From: an uncultured Ruminococcus sp.
GTDB lineage: Bacteria; Bacillota; Clostridia; Oscillospirales; Ruminococcaceae
Reading direction: 5' to 3'
NCBI GenBank assembly: GCA_900543105.1
Contig: UQQA01000023.1
Location: 1 to 22,918, forward strand
DNA: 22,918 nt
The first letter of the stretch is position 1. The number at the start of each line of letters is the position of its first letter. A program made the translations under genes and the position numbers. The notes below the pieces were generated by a model that worked only from the letters and a program-made list of their open reading frames with translations, searched no databases and had not been told where the DNA came from. Positions 1-8,117 of the stretch are shown here, one piece after another.

Positions 1-40
1 GAACAAAGCTATTGTTTAGCAGTAAATTCACAGCAGATAA

Positions 41-77
41 ATAATTACGCATTACGAATTACGCATTACGCATTGAA
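41..77 (+). repeat. Heptamer repeat array, copy A
   Basis: Four 7-bp units in the order ATTACGC, ATTACGA, ATTACGC, ATTACGC, followed by ATT and led by an AT-rich stretch (ATAAATAATT from 37). The 37 bases 41-77 are repeated exactly, on the opposite strand, at 14552-14588. The array lies just upstream of the radC promoter. Six further arrays of the same period occur in this window. Non-coding. Confidence 0.9.
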
Positions 78-95
78 AAAACTTTTTCAAAACTC

Positions 96-124
96 TTGCA
101 AATTAAAAAAATATGGTGTATAAT
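96..124 (+). promoter_or_regulatory. Sigma-A promoter of the radC-uvrB-uvrA operon
   Basis: A -35 box TTGCAA at 96-101 and a perfect -10 box TATAAT at 119-124 are separated by the optimal 17 bp. The expected transcription start is near 131, which gives a short leader of about 37 nt before the radC ATG at 168. No other promoter of this quality is seen in the gaps of the operon, so it probably drives all five genes. Confidence 0.75.
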
Positions 125-129
125 ATAAG

Positions 130-141
130 AAACATTTGTTT
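130..141. promoter_or_regulatory. LexA (SOS) box-like palindrome at the transcription start
   Basis: AAAC-ATTT-GTTT forms a palindrome with the layout of the Gram-positive LexA box (GAAC-N4-GTTC) but with A/T at the outermost positions. It begins 5 bp after the -10 box, where a bound repressor would block initiation. uvrA and uvrB are classic SOS genes in Firmicutes, which makes the placement meaningful. The two outer-base differences make it a weak match, and AT-rich palindromes arise by chance. Confidence 0.4.
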
Positions 142-167
142 TGATAAAATTATACGGGAGGAACATT

Positions 168-866
168 ATGGAAGAAAAGAACAGCGTACCGAACGTCCAC
201 GCAGGACACAGACAGCGTATGAAGGAAATGTTCCTCAAAAACGGGTTCGAGGGATTCAGTGAGCATCAGATACTTGAAATGGTGCTTTTTTATTCCTGCC
301 CGAGAATCGATACCAACGAAATTGCACATAATCTTATTGACCGCTTCGGCGGCTTATGCGGCGTTTTTGACGCTTCGGTGGACGATCTTGTCGCTATCGG
401 AAGAATTTCGCTCAACTCTGCCGTGCTTATAAAAATGATACCGCTCTCGATGAGGGCTTACAATATGTCGCGCATCGAACACAGCGTTTTCGATAATACG
501 GATAAGCTTTGCGAGCTGTTCAAAGGCTGTTTTCCGGGCGATGCAAAGGAGTGCTTCTACGTTGCCGCATTCGATGACGACCTCCACCTCGTCCGAAACA
601 GCATCGTCTGCAAGGGAGGACCTTCCTCTGCGCCCGTTGATATGCGCAGACTTGCGGAGATAGTCCTGCGTTCGGGTGCATCGCTCGTTGCGATAGCGCA
701 CAACCACCCGAAAGGCTCGTGTGAGCCGTCCGATACCGATGTTCTGACAACAAGGCGAATAATGTCGTTTCTTTCAACTTTTGGCGTGCGGCTGCTCGAC
801 CATATCATTGTCGGCAGAGATGGCGCTGTTTCAATGCGAAAGAGCGGTATGCTGCCGAGTATGTGA
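168..866 (+). CDS. radC: RadC family JAB/MPN-domain protein
   Basis: The product (232 aa) is a RadC protein. The N-terminal half carries a helix-hairpin-helix-like region (about residues 25-90) and the C-terminal half a JAB/MPN (JAMM) metalloprotease-like domain. The JAMM signature H-x-H-x7-S-x-x-D is complete, with His178, His180, Ser188 and Asp191 within HNHPKGSCEPSD. RadC was once credited with DNA repair, but its biochemical role is unsettled. The ATG at 168 is chosen over an upstream in-frame TTG at 141 because GGGAGG sits at 156-161 at normal spacing, and 141 would fall within about 10 nt of the predicted transcript start. It is first in the operon, 27 bp ahead of uvrB. Confidence 0.93.
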   Translation: MEEKNSVPNVHAGHRQRMKEMFLKNGFEGFSEHQILEMVLFYSCPRIDTNEIAHNLIDRFGGLCGVFDASVDDLVAIGRISLNSAVLIKMIPLSMRAYNMSRIEHSVFDNTDKLCELFKGCFPGDAKECFYVAAFDDDLHLVRNSIVCKGGPSSAPVDMRRLAEIVLRSGASLVAIAHNHPKGSCEPSDTDVLTTRRIMSFLSTFGVRLLDHIIVGRDGAVSMRKSGMLPSM

Positions 867-893
867 CGTGAACTGCAATGAAAGGAAAACGCT

Positions 894-2864
894 ATGGATT
901 TTAAGCTTCATTCCGATTATACGCCTGCAGGTGACCAGCCGAAAGCTATCAGCGAGCTTGTTGAGGGCGTAAAAAACGGCTATAAGGAACAAACCCTGCT
1001 TGGTGTAACAGGTTCGGGCAAAACCTTTACAATGGCGAACGTAATCGCACAGCTCAACCGTCCTGCGCTTGTTTTTGCACATAATAAAACCCTCGCCGCA
1101 CAGCTTTGCTCCGAATTCAAGGAATTTTTTCCCGAAAATGCTGTCGAATACTTCGTTTCCTACTATGATTATTACCAGCCTGAGGCGTATATACCCTCGA
1201 CCGACAGCTATATCGAAAAGGATTCCGCAATAAATGACGAAATAGACCGACTTCGCCACAGTGCAACCTTTGCCCTCGCCGAGCGCAGGGACGTTATAAT
1301 AGTAGCGTCCGTTTCCTGCATCTACACCCTTGGTTCTCCTATAGATTACCGAACAATGGTAGTTTCTGTACGTCAGGGTGCGCAGATGTCGCGCGAAGAA
1401 CTGCTTGCAAAGCTCGTTTCTATCCAGTATGAGCGAAACGATTTGAGTTTTACCCGAAACAAGTTCCGTGTAAGGGGAGATACCGTTGAGATCTTCCCTG
1501 CAGGTGCGACCGATACAGCTATCCGAGTTGAATTTTTCGGGGACGAGGTCGACCGTATCTCCGAGTTTGATCCTCTCACGGGAAATGTCACCTCAACAAT
1601 CTCACACGCCGCAATTTACCCTGCTTCGCACTATGTTATCTCGCGCGAAAAAATGAACGGCGCAATAGGGGAGATAGAGCGTGAACTCGAGGAGCGCATC
1701 AAGTATTTCAAGGACAACGATAAGCTTATCGAAGCGCAGCGTATCGAACAGCGTACACGCTATGATATAGAAATGCTCGAGGAAATTGGCTTCTGCAAGG
1801 GCATTGAGAACTATTCGCGAATCCTTGCAGGACGTGAACCGGGCAGCATACCATATACACTGCTCGACCACTTCCCGAAGGACTTTCTGCTTTTTGTGGA
1901 CGAGAGCCACGTTTCACTTCCGCAGATACGCTCAATGAGCGCAGGCGACCGAGGACGTAAGACCACCCTCGTTGATTATGGTTTCCGACTTCCGTCAGCG
2001 TTCGATAACCGTCCGCTCACCTTTGATGAATTCTACGACAAGATAGGTCAGGCGATATTCGTTTCGGCAACCCCCGGACCGTTCGAGCGTGAAAAGTCCG
2101 AGCAGATAGTTGAACAGGTGATTCGTCCGACGGGACTTGTTGACCCCGAGATCATCGTCAAGCCCGTTCAGGGGCAGATCGAAGACCTCCTGCTTGAAAT
2201 AAACGAGCGCACAGCAAAGGGCGAGCGTGTTCTTGTCACGACATTGACGAAGAAAATGGCGGAAGACCTCACAGCTTACCTCGATAAAATGGGCGTAAAA
2301 GTCCGCTATATGCATTATGATATCGACACTATCGAGCGAATGGAGATAATCCGTGACCTGCGACTTGGCGAATTTGACGTTCTTGTCGGAATAAACCTTT
2401 TGCGTGAGGGACTTGATATACCCGAGGTCTCGCTCGTTGCGATCCTTGATGCCGATAAGGAAGGCTTCCTGCGTTCGGAAAGCTCGCTTATCCAGACGAT
2501 AGGCAGAGCCGCACGAAATTCGCACGGTCAGGTAATAATGTACGCCGACAGCGTAACACGTTCAATGGAAAGCGCGATAAACGAAACCGAACGCCGCCGC
2601 AAAATTCAGCTCGAATACAACGAAAAGCACGGTATCAAGCCGAAAACTATCATCAAGGACGTTCGTGACGTTATCAAAATTTCGTCCAAGAGCGAAACGG
2701 ACGGCAAGACTTCAAAGCAGAAACAGAAGCAGATGTCCGCCGCAGAAAAGCAGGCGCTTATCGAGAAGCTCACCGTCGAGATGAAGAACGCCGCAAAGCT
2801 GCTTGAATTTGAACACGCCGCTTATCTGCGTGACAGGATAAACGAACTTAAAGGAAAGAAGTGA
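894..2864 (+). CDS. uvrB: Excinuclease ABC subunit UvrB
   Basis: UvrB (656 aa, normal length) is the damage-verifying helicase-like subunit of nucleotide excision repair. UvrA loads it, and it then recruits UvrC for incision. Visible motifs are Walker A GVTGSGKT (37-44), the DNA-clamping beta-hairpin region rich in Tyr (about 90-110, YYDYYQPEAYIP), Walker B DESH, the helicase motifs SATPG and QTIGRAARN, and a C-terminal UVR motif (about 619-651) for UvrC contact. The ATG follows AAAGGA at a normal distance. It is followed 4 bp later by the GyrI-like gene and then by uvrA; uvrC is not in the window. All motifs are intact. Confidence 0.98.
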   Translation: MDFKLHSDYTPAGDQPKAISELVEGVKNGYKEQTLLGVTGSGKTFTMANVIAQLNRPALVFAHNKTLAAQLCSEFKEFFPENAVEYFVSYYDYYQPEAYIPSTDSYIEKDSAINDEIDRLRHSATFALAERRDVIIVASVSCIYTLGSPIDYRTMVVSVRQGAQMSREELLAKLVSIQYERNDLSFTRNKFRVRGDTVEIFPAGATDTAIRVEFFGDEVDRISEFDPLTGNVTSTISHAAIYPASHYVISREKMNGAIGEIERELEERIKYFKDNDKLIEAQRIEQRTRYDIEMLEEIGFCKGIENYSRILAGREPGSIPYTLLDHFPKDFLLFVDESHVSLPQIRSMSAGDRGRKTTLVDYGFRLPSAFDNRPLTFDEFYDKIGQAIFVSATPGPFEREKSEQIVEQVIRPTGLVDPEIIVKPVQGQIEDLLLEINERTAKGERVLVTTLTKKMAEDLTAYLDKMGVKVRYMHYDIDTIERMEIIRDLRLGEFDVLVGINLLREGLDIPEVSLVAILDADKEGFLRSESSLIQTIGRAARNSHGQVIMYADSVTRSMESAINETERRRKIQLEYNEKHGIKPKTIIKDVRDVIKISSKSETDGKTSKQKQKQMSAAEKQALIEKLTVEMKNAAKLLEFEHAAYLRDRINELKGKK

Positions 2865-2868
2865 CATA

Positions 2869-3507
2869 ATGGCTTTTGATTTCAAGAAAGAATACAAAGA
2901 ATTTTATATGCCGAAAAGCCGCCCCGAAATTCTCACCGTTCCCAAAATGAACTATATTGCCGTCCGAGGCGAGGGCGACCCGAACGAAGCGGACGGTGCG
3001 TACAAAAAGGCAGTCGGGGTGCTTTACTTCGTTGCATATACAATAAAAATGAGCTATAAAGGCTCGCATAAAATAGACGGATTTTTCGAGTATGTCGTTC
3101 CGCCGCTCGAAGGCTTTTGGCGGCAGGGCAGCAACAGCGATATCGACTTTTCCGACAAGGGAAAGTTCAGTTGGATATCCGTTATCCGCCTGCCCGATTT
3201 TGTCACGGAGGAAGATTTTCGGTGGGCGGTCGAAGAAGCTTCAAGAAAGAAAAAGTTCGACTGCTCGGCGGCTGAATTTCTCACCGTTGACGAGGGACTA
3301 TGCGTTCAGATAATGCACATCGGAGCTTATGACGATGAACCGCGCTCGGTCGCGCTTATGGACGACTTTATAAAGGAAAACGGCTATGAAAACGACCTGA
3401 CCGATGCTCGGCTTCATCACGAAATATATATTTCCGACCCGAACAAGACCATTCCCGAAAAGCGGAAAACGGTTATCCGACACCCGATAAAATTTGCAGA
3501 AAAATAA
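2869..3507 (+). CDS. GyrI-like small-molecule-binding domain protein
   Basis: The product (212 aa) resembles stand-alone GyrI-like (SOUL/BRE superfamily, COG4832-type) proteins. Supporting features are the opening pattern (KKEYKEFYMPKSRPEI then VPKMNYIAVRGEGDPNE), the FEYVVPPLEGFWRQG segment, and a C-terminal half ending in LHHEIYISDPNKTIPEK. No helix-turn-helix or membrane segment is seen, so it is probably a cytosolic ligand-binding or hydrolase-like protein, not a regulator by itself. The gene starts 4 bp after uvrB with its ribosome site inside the uvrB end (AAGGAAAG), so translation is probably coupled. Its placement between uvrB and uvrA is unusual. A link to DNA damage or to small genotoxic ligands is only inference. 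Confidence 0.8.
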   Translation: MAFDFKKEYKEFYMPKSRPEILTVPKMNYIAVRGEGDPNEADGAYKKAVGVLYFVAYTIKMSYKGSHKIDGFFEYVVPPLEGFWRQGSNSDIDFSDKGKFSWISVIRLPDFVTEEDFRWAVEEASRKKKFDCSAAEFLTVDEGLCVQIMHIGAYDDEPRSVALMDDFIKENGYENDLTDARLHHEIYISDPNKTIPEKRKTVIRHPIKFAEK

Positions 3508-3512
3508 AGGAA

Positions 3513-3529
3513 CGGGTAAGCTTTACCCG
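3513..3529 (+). other. Short perfect hairpin in the GyrI-like/uvrA gap
   Basis: CGGGTAA and TTACCCG form a 7-bp perfect inverted repeat with a 3-nt loop (GCT), starting 5 bp after the GyrI-like stop codon and 22 bp before the uvrA ATG. There is no T-run after it, so it is not a canonical terminator. It could be an RNA-processing or stability element, or a protein-binding palindrome. Function unknown. Confidence 0.5.
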
Positions 3530-3551
3530 AATATGAAAGAGGAAAAAGAAA

Positions 3552-6377
3552 ATGCCAACCGACAAAATAATCATCAAAGGCGCAAGGGAGCATAACCTTA
3601 AAAATGTCGATCTCGAAATTCCCCGTGACAAGCTTATCGTTATGACGGGACTTTCGGGCAGCGGCAAATCCTCGCTTGCGTTCGATACGATATATGCAGA
3701 CGGACAGCGCCGCTATATGGAAAGCCTTTCGTCTTATGCCCGAATGTTCCTCGGACAGATGGAAAAGCCCGATGTTGACAGCATCGAGGGACTATCTCCG
3801 GCAATTTCGATAGACCAGAAAAGCACTTCGAACAACCCACGTTCAACGGTCGGAACTGTCACCGAAATTTACGATTATCTCCGACTTCTGTATGCACGGA
3901 TAGGCGTTCCGCATTGCCCCGTCTGCGGCAGAGAGATAAAACAGCAGACCGTTGACCAGATCGCCGACACGATAACAGCACTCCCCGAGGGAACAAAGCT
4001 CCAGATACTTGCCCCCGTCATAAGAGGACGAAAGGGCGAGCATACAAAGGAGCTTGAACGTGCGAAAAAGTCGGGCTATGTCCGTGTGCGCTGCGACGGC
4101 ATCATCTACGATCTGAGCGAGGAGATAAAGCTCGAAAAAAACAAGAAGCACAACATTGAGATAGTCGTTGACCGACTTGTCATAAAAGAGGGGATAACCT
4201 CACGCCTTACCGACAGCGTTGAGACCGCCTCGGCTATTTCGGGCGGCATCGTCATCGCAGACGTTATCGGCGGAAAGGAAATGCTTTTTTCGCAGAATTA
4301 CGCCTGCCCCGAGCATAATATCTCCATTGAGGAGCTTACACCGAGAATGTTCTCGTTCAACAACCCGTTCGGTGCTTGCCAGAAGTGTATGGGTCTTGGC
4401 GTTTTCCGCAGGATAGACCCCGACCTCGTTATCCCGAACAAGGAGCTTTCGATAAAGCAGGGCGCAATAAAGGCGATGGGCTGGAATACTCTCAGCAATG
4501 ATTCTATAGCAATGATGTACTACTCCGCAATTGCCGATGAATACGGCGTTTCGCTCGATACACCCGTGAAAGACCTGCCGAAAGAGGCTGTCAATGCCTT
4601 TCTCTACGGCACGGGCGAAAAAAAGCTGAAGATCGTCCGTTCAAACGTCTACGGCGGCGGAACTTACTATCAGCCGTTCGAGGGCATACTGAACAACCTC
4701 CAGCGCCGCTATAACGAAACCAGCTCCGAGTATAGCCGCTCCGAGATAGAGGATTGTATGAGCGAAGTGCTTTGCCCCGACTGTCACGGAAACCGACTTA
4801 AACCCGAAAGCCTTGCGGTTACTGTCGGCGGAAAGAACATCTCCGAGCTTACCGATATGTCCGTAAATGCCGCATTTGACTTCTTCTCGAACCTTGAACT
4901 CACCGAAACACAGCGTCTTATCGGCGAGCGCATCATAAAGGAAATAAACAGCCGACTTGGTTTTCTGAAAAGCGTTGGACTTGAATACCTCACGCTTTCA
5001 CGATCGGCGGCAACGCTTTCGGGCGGCGAAAGCCAGCGAATCCGTCTTGCAACGCAGATAGGCTCGTCACTCGTCGGAGTGCTCTATATCCTCGATGAGC
5101 CGTCCATCGGACTTCATCAGCGTGATAATGACAAGCTCATCGCAACGCTGAAAAAACTGCGTGACTCGGGAAATACCGTTATCGTTGTCGAACACGATGA
5201 AGACACGATGCGAAGTGCGGATTATATTGTCGATGTAGGTCCGTATGCAGGCGTTCACGGCGGCGAGATAGTCGCAGCGGGAACAGTTGAGGACATCGAA
5301 AAGTGCGAACGTTCCATAACGGGTCAGTATCTCAGCGGAAAGCGGTTCATTCCCGTCCCGACCGAGCGCAAAAAGGGCAGCGGAGAGTTCCTCCGAATTT
5401 TCGGTGCGGCTGAAAATAACCTTAAGCATATCAATGTTGAAGTTCCGCTCGGAATTTTCACCTGCGTAACGGGCGTTTCGGGAAGCGGAAAGTCCTCGCT
5501 CGTCAACGGAATAATCTATAAACACCTCGCCGCAAAATTGAATCGTGCAAAGATAAGACCGGGCAAATTCGACCGAATGGAGGGACTGGAAAACCTTGAT
5601 AAGGTCATTGCTATCGACCAGTCGCCGATAGGAAGAACACCCCGTTCCAACCCTGCAACATATACAGGCGTTTTCAACGATATCCGTGAACTTTTTGCAG
5701 GTACGAACGATGCAAAAATGAAAGGCTACGGTCCGGGAAGATTCTCGTTCAACACCAAGGGCGGACGATGCGAAGCCTGCGAGGGCGACGGCATCATAAA
5801 GATAGAAATGCACTTCCTGCCCGACGTTTTCGTGCCTTGCGAGGTCTGCAATGGCAAGCGCTATAACCGTGAAACGCTTGACGTTTACTATAAGGGCAAA
5901 AATATATATGACGTTCTCGAAATGACGGTCGATGAGGGAGTTGAGTTCTTCGCAAATATCCCGAAGATCGCACGAAAGCTCAAAACCCTGCAGGAAGTCG
6001 GACTTGGCTATATCAAAATAGGTCAGTCCTCAACAACGCTCTCAGGCGGCGAAGCGCAGAGAGTAAAGCTTGCGACCGAACTTTCCAAACGTGCAACGGG
6101 CAGAACGTTCTATATCCTCGATGAACCGACAACGGGGCTTCACACAGCCGATGTCCACAAGCTTATTGAAGTCCTGCAAAGGCTCACCGAGGGCGGAAAT
6201 ACCGTACTGGTCATAGAGCATAACCTCGATGTGATAAAAACAGCCGACTATATCATCGACCTCGGACCCGAGGGCGGCGTAGGCGGCGGAACGCTCGTAA
6301 AATGCGGCACTCCCGAGGAGATCGCAAAGTGTGCAAAGTCTTATACGGGCAAATATTTGAAGAAGTATTTGAAGTAA
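3552..6377 (+). CDS. uvrA: Excinuclease ABC subunit UvrA
   Basis: UvrA (941 aa, typical length) is the damage-scanning ATPase of nucleotide excision repair; it acts as a dimer and loads UvrB. Two ABC-type ATPase modules are clear: Walker A GLSGSGKSS at 33-41 and GVSGSGKSS in the second half, each with an ABC signature (LSGGESQR and LSGGEAQR) and Walker B ILDEPS/ILDEPT. Zinc-binding cysteine clusters are present: CPVCG, CQKCMGLG, CPDCHGNR, and the C-terminal CEACEGDG...CEVCNGKR module. The start follows a purine-rich GAAAGAGG. It is fourth in the operon; the XRE gene follows after 15 bp. No lesion is seen. Confidence 0.98.
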   Translation: MPTDKIIIKGAREHNLKNVDLEIPRDKLIVMTGLSGSGKSSLAFDTIYADGQRRYMESLSSYARMFLGQMEKPDVDSIEGLSPAISIDQKSTSNNPRSTVGTVTEIYDYLRLLYARIGVPHCPVCGREIKQQTVDQIADTITALPEGTKLQILAPVIRGRKGEHTKELERAKKSGYVRVRCDGIIYDLSEEIKLEKNKKHNIEIVVDRLVIKEGITSRLTDSVETASAISGGIVIADVIGGKEMLFSQNYACPEHNISIEELTPRMFSFNNPFGACQKCMGLGVFRRIDPDLVIPNKELSIKQGAIKAMGWNTLSNDSIAMMYYSAIADEYGVSLDTPVKDLPKEAVNAFLYGTGEKKLKIVRSNVYGGGTYYQPFEGILNNLQRRYNETSSEYSRSEIEDCMSEVLCPDCHGNRLKPESLAVTVGGKNISELTDMSVNAAFDFFSNLELTETQRLIGERIIKEINSRLGFLKSVGLEYLTLSRSAATLSGGESQRIRLATQIGSSLVGVLYILDEPSIGLHQRDNDKLIATLKKLRDSGNTVIVVEHDEDTMRSADYIVDVGPYAGVHGGEIVAAGTVEDIEKCERSITGQYLSGKRFIPVPTERKKGSGEFLRIFGAAENNLKHINVEVPLGIFTCVTGVSGSGKSSLVNGIIYKHLAAKLNRAKIRPGKFDRMEGLENLDKVIAIDQSPIGRTPRSNPATYTGVFNDIRELFAGTNDAKMKGYGPGRFSFNTKGGRCEACEGDGIIKIEMHFLPDVFVPCEVCNGKRYNRETLDVYYKGKNIYDVLEMTVDEGVEFFANIPKIARKLKTLQEVGLGYIKIGQSSTTLSGGEAQRVKLATELSKRATGRTFYILDEPTTGLHTADVHKLIEVLQRLTEGGNTVLVIEHNLDVIKTADYIIDLGPEGGVGGGTLVKCGTPEEIAKCAKSYTGKYLKKYLK

Positions 6378-6392
6378 AACGGAGCTGAAAAA

Positions 6393-6632
6393 ATGCTTAC
6401 ACAGGCTATCCAAAGACGTATCCGTGAACTGTGCGATGAGAGAAACATCACGCTCAATAAATTATCGACGATATGCGGCATTACGCAGTCAACGCTTAAT
6501 AATATCATCTCACGAAGCAGCACAAAACCCACAGTCTCAACGATAAAAAAGATATGTGACGGTCTTGATATAACACTTTCCGAATTTTTTGATACGGAAT
6601 ACTTCGACAGCTTGGAGCAGGAGATAAAATAA
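6393..6632 (+). CDS. XRE/Cro-type helix-turn-helix regulator
   Basis: A 79-aa protein made almost entirely of one Cro/C1-type DNA-binding domain. The pattern IRELCDERNITLNKLSTICG...QSTLNNII...KPTVSTIKKICDGLDITLSEFF shows the helix-turn-helix (about residues 20-45) and the closing DxTLxEFF that is typical of these small regulators. It has a GGAG-type ribosome site and starts 15 bp after uvrA, so it is the last gene of the repair operon and is followed directly by a terminator. Target unknown. Being co-transcribed with repair genes, it may respond to or feed back on the operon, but nothing in the sequence proves this. Confidence 0.88.
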   Translation: MLTQAIQRRIRELCDERNITLNKLSTICGITQSTLNNIISRSSTKPTVSTIKKICDGLDITLSEFFDTEYFDSLEQEIK

Positions 6633-6637
6633 TTTAA

Positions 6638-6669
6638 AAAGGCGCAGGAGTTTGATTTCCTGCGCCTTT
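6638..6669. terminator. Bidirectional intrinsic terminator
   Basis: AAAGGCGCAGGA (6638-6649) pairs perfectly with TCCTGCGCCTTT (6658-6669) across an 8-nt loop. Both sides give T-rich tails, with the better one on the - strand. It lies between the convergent XRE gene (ends 6632) and ahcY (ends 6687), so it should end both transcripts. Confidence 0.9.
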
Positions 6670-6686
6670 CGGTTTATATTGATATT

Positions 6687-7912
6687 TTAGAACGAACCAA
6701 GATACTTTTTCTGCTCTTCGGAAAGCGAATCTATCTCCATTCCCCAGAACTTTATCTTGCGGCGTGCGACCTCGTTGTCGATGTACTTCGGAACATCGAC
6801 AGTCATTCCGTCTGCACCGATATTTCCCTTGTTCTTTACAAGATGAAGTGCGGAAAGTGCCTGAATTGCAAAGCTCATATCCATTATCTCGGCAGGGTGT
6901 CCGTCACCTGCGGCGAGGTTAACAAGTCTGCCCTCGGCGATAACGTTGACAGTGTTTCCGTTGGAAAGCTTATAGCCCATAATGTTCTTTCGTGCGACCC
7001 TTGACTCAACGGCAATTCTGCGGAGAGCGGCAACATCGACTTCGACATCGAAATGTCCTGCGTTGCAGCAGATAGCACCGTCTTTCATAAGATAGAAATG
7101 CTCCTCGGTGATAACGTCACGGCAGCCTGTTACGGTGATGAAGAAATCTCCGACCTTTGCGGCTTCGCTCATCTTCATTACCTTAAAGCCGTCCATTACA
7201 GCTTCCATTGCCTTTATCGGGTCAACTTCGGTAACGATGACCTCTGCACCAAGTCCCTTTGCACGCATCGCAACGCCCTTGCCGCACCAGCCATAGCCTG
7301 CAACAACAACGTTCTTTCCTGCAACGATAAGGTTGGTCGTGCGGTTGATGCCGTCCCAGACGGACTGACCCGTGCCGTAGCGGTTGTCGAAAAGATGCTT
7401 GCAGTCGGCATTGTTTACAAGAACCATCGGGAATTTGAGTTCCTTTGCCTTGTCCATTGCGATAAGACGGATAATGCCCGTTGTGGTCTCCTCACAGCCG
7501 CCGATAACATCGGCAATTTTGTCCTTGTATTCAGTGTGGATAAGGTGAACAAGGTCGCCGCCGTCATCGATGATAATGTTAGGGCCTGCTTCGATGACTC
7601 TTCATCGGTAGCACCGTACCAAGCGAAAACGTTAAGTCCGTCGTGAACGAGCGCAGCCGCAACATCGTCCTGCGTTGAGAGCGGATTGCTGCCCGTGACG
7701 TACATCTCAGCACCGCCTGCCGCAAGAACCTTGCAAAGGTAAGCCGTCTTTGCTTCAAGATGTACCGAAAGCGCAACCTTTACGCCTGCAAAAGGCTTTG
7801 TTTCGGAAAATTCCTTTTCAATGCTGCGTAAAAGCGGCATATTAGCCTTTACCCAGTCAATTTTTATCTCACCGTCCTGCCAAAGTTCGGGATCTCTGAT
7901 CTCACTGTTCAT
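6687..7912 (-). pseudogene. ahcY: S-adenosylhomocysteinase, broken by internal deletion/frameshift
   Basis: The intact enzyme splits S-adenosylhomocysteine into homocysteine and adenosine using bound NAD. The N-terminal part (7912 to about 7598, 105 codons) has IHLEAKTAY-like VHLEAKTAY and GSNPLSTQDDVAAAL and ends in ATDEE. The rest (about 7595 to 6687, 302 codons) continues in another frame from IEAGPNIIIDDGGDL through EETTTG, NNADCKHLFDNRYGTGQS and the NAD site VAGYGWCGKG to the usual C-terminus. At the join only 14 nt lie between the EE codons and the Pro codon. Family members I recall have about 12-14 residues there, so about 22-25 nt are missing, not one base. The rest reads cleanly, which suggests a recent loss. 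The first frame runs on to 7415. An internal ATG at 7457 could start a C-terminal fragment lacking the substrate domain. Ribosome site AAAGGA precedes the ATG at 7912. Confidence 0.88.
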
Positions 7913-7950
7913 ATTTTTATTCCTTTCGTTTTAAAATAAGTGGGAAATCG

Positions 7951-7968
7951 GGCGGATATGGAATCCGC
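7951..7968. repeat. GC-rich palindromic module 1 (GCGGAT...ATCCGC)
   Basis: GCGGAT and ATCCGC form a perfect 6-bp inverted repeat around a 5-nt loop (ATGGA). A related palindrome with loop ATAGG occurs at 12580-12600. It lies in the ahcY upstream region. A heptamer-like remnant (AATTCGGAATTATTT, 7976-7990) follows it. Confidence 0.75.
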
Positions 7969-7997
7969 ATAATGAAATTCGGAATTATTTTTATAGC

Positions 7998-8003
7998 ATT
8001 ATA
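7998..8003 (-). promoter_or_regulatory. Possible -10 box for ahcY
   Basis: A perfect TATAAT (reverse strand) lies 85 nt upstream of the ahcY start, but the matching -35 region (8021-8026) is poor and there is no extended -10 TG. The leader would include the palindrome at 7952-7968. Tentative. Confidence 0.3.
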
Positions 8004-8026
8004 TCGAAATTAAATTAATATAATCT

Positions 8027-8070
8027 GAACGGAAAACCCGTCCCCAACAGTAATTGACGTAAATTTTCAG
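8027..8070 (+). repeat. GC-rich module 2, copy 1
   Basis: This 44-bp segment is related along its length to 12525-12569: both have a GGnAAACCCGTC core, then CC-ACAG, an AATT block and an end in CAG, with scattered changes and a small indel. It lies between module 1 and heptamer array B. The same neighbours (module 1 and a heptamer array) accompany the second copy, though in a different order. Confidence 0.65.
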
Positions 8071-8076
8071 AATCAA

Positions 8077-8117
8077 ATAATTACGAATTACGCATTACGA
8101 ATTACGCATTAATAATT
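8077..8117 (+). repeat. Heptamer repeat array, copy B
   Basis: Units ATTACGA, ATTACGC, ATTACGA, ATTACGC and ATT, flanked by ATA and AATAATT. The - strand gene ending at 8109 has its last two sense codons (AAT TAT) and its stop (TAA) inside the right flank of this array. Confidence 0.85.

Noticed and set aside
41..77. Heptamer arrays as a CRISPR array
   Set aside because: Units are 7 bp with no spacers; the period and length do not fit CRISPR repeats.
141..167. Upstream TTG start for radC
   Set aside because: No ribosome site at 141, and GGGAGG is correctly placed for the ATG at 168.
5067..5813. 248-codon open frame on the - strand inside uvrA
   Set aside because: Fully contained within the conserved uvrA gene; composition is that of an antisense frame.
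7053..7646. 197-codon open frame on the + strand opposite ahcY
   Set aside because: It is a shadow of the ahcY coding strand; the - strand carries clear AhcY motifs.
8027..8045. GC-rich palindrome as a terminator of the proBA operon
   Set aside because: The stem is only about 5 bp and no T-run follows on the - strand.
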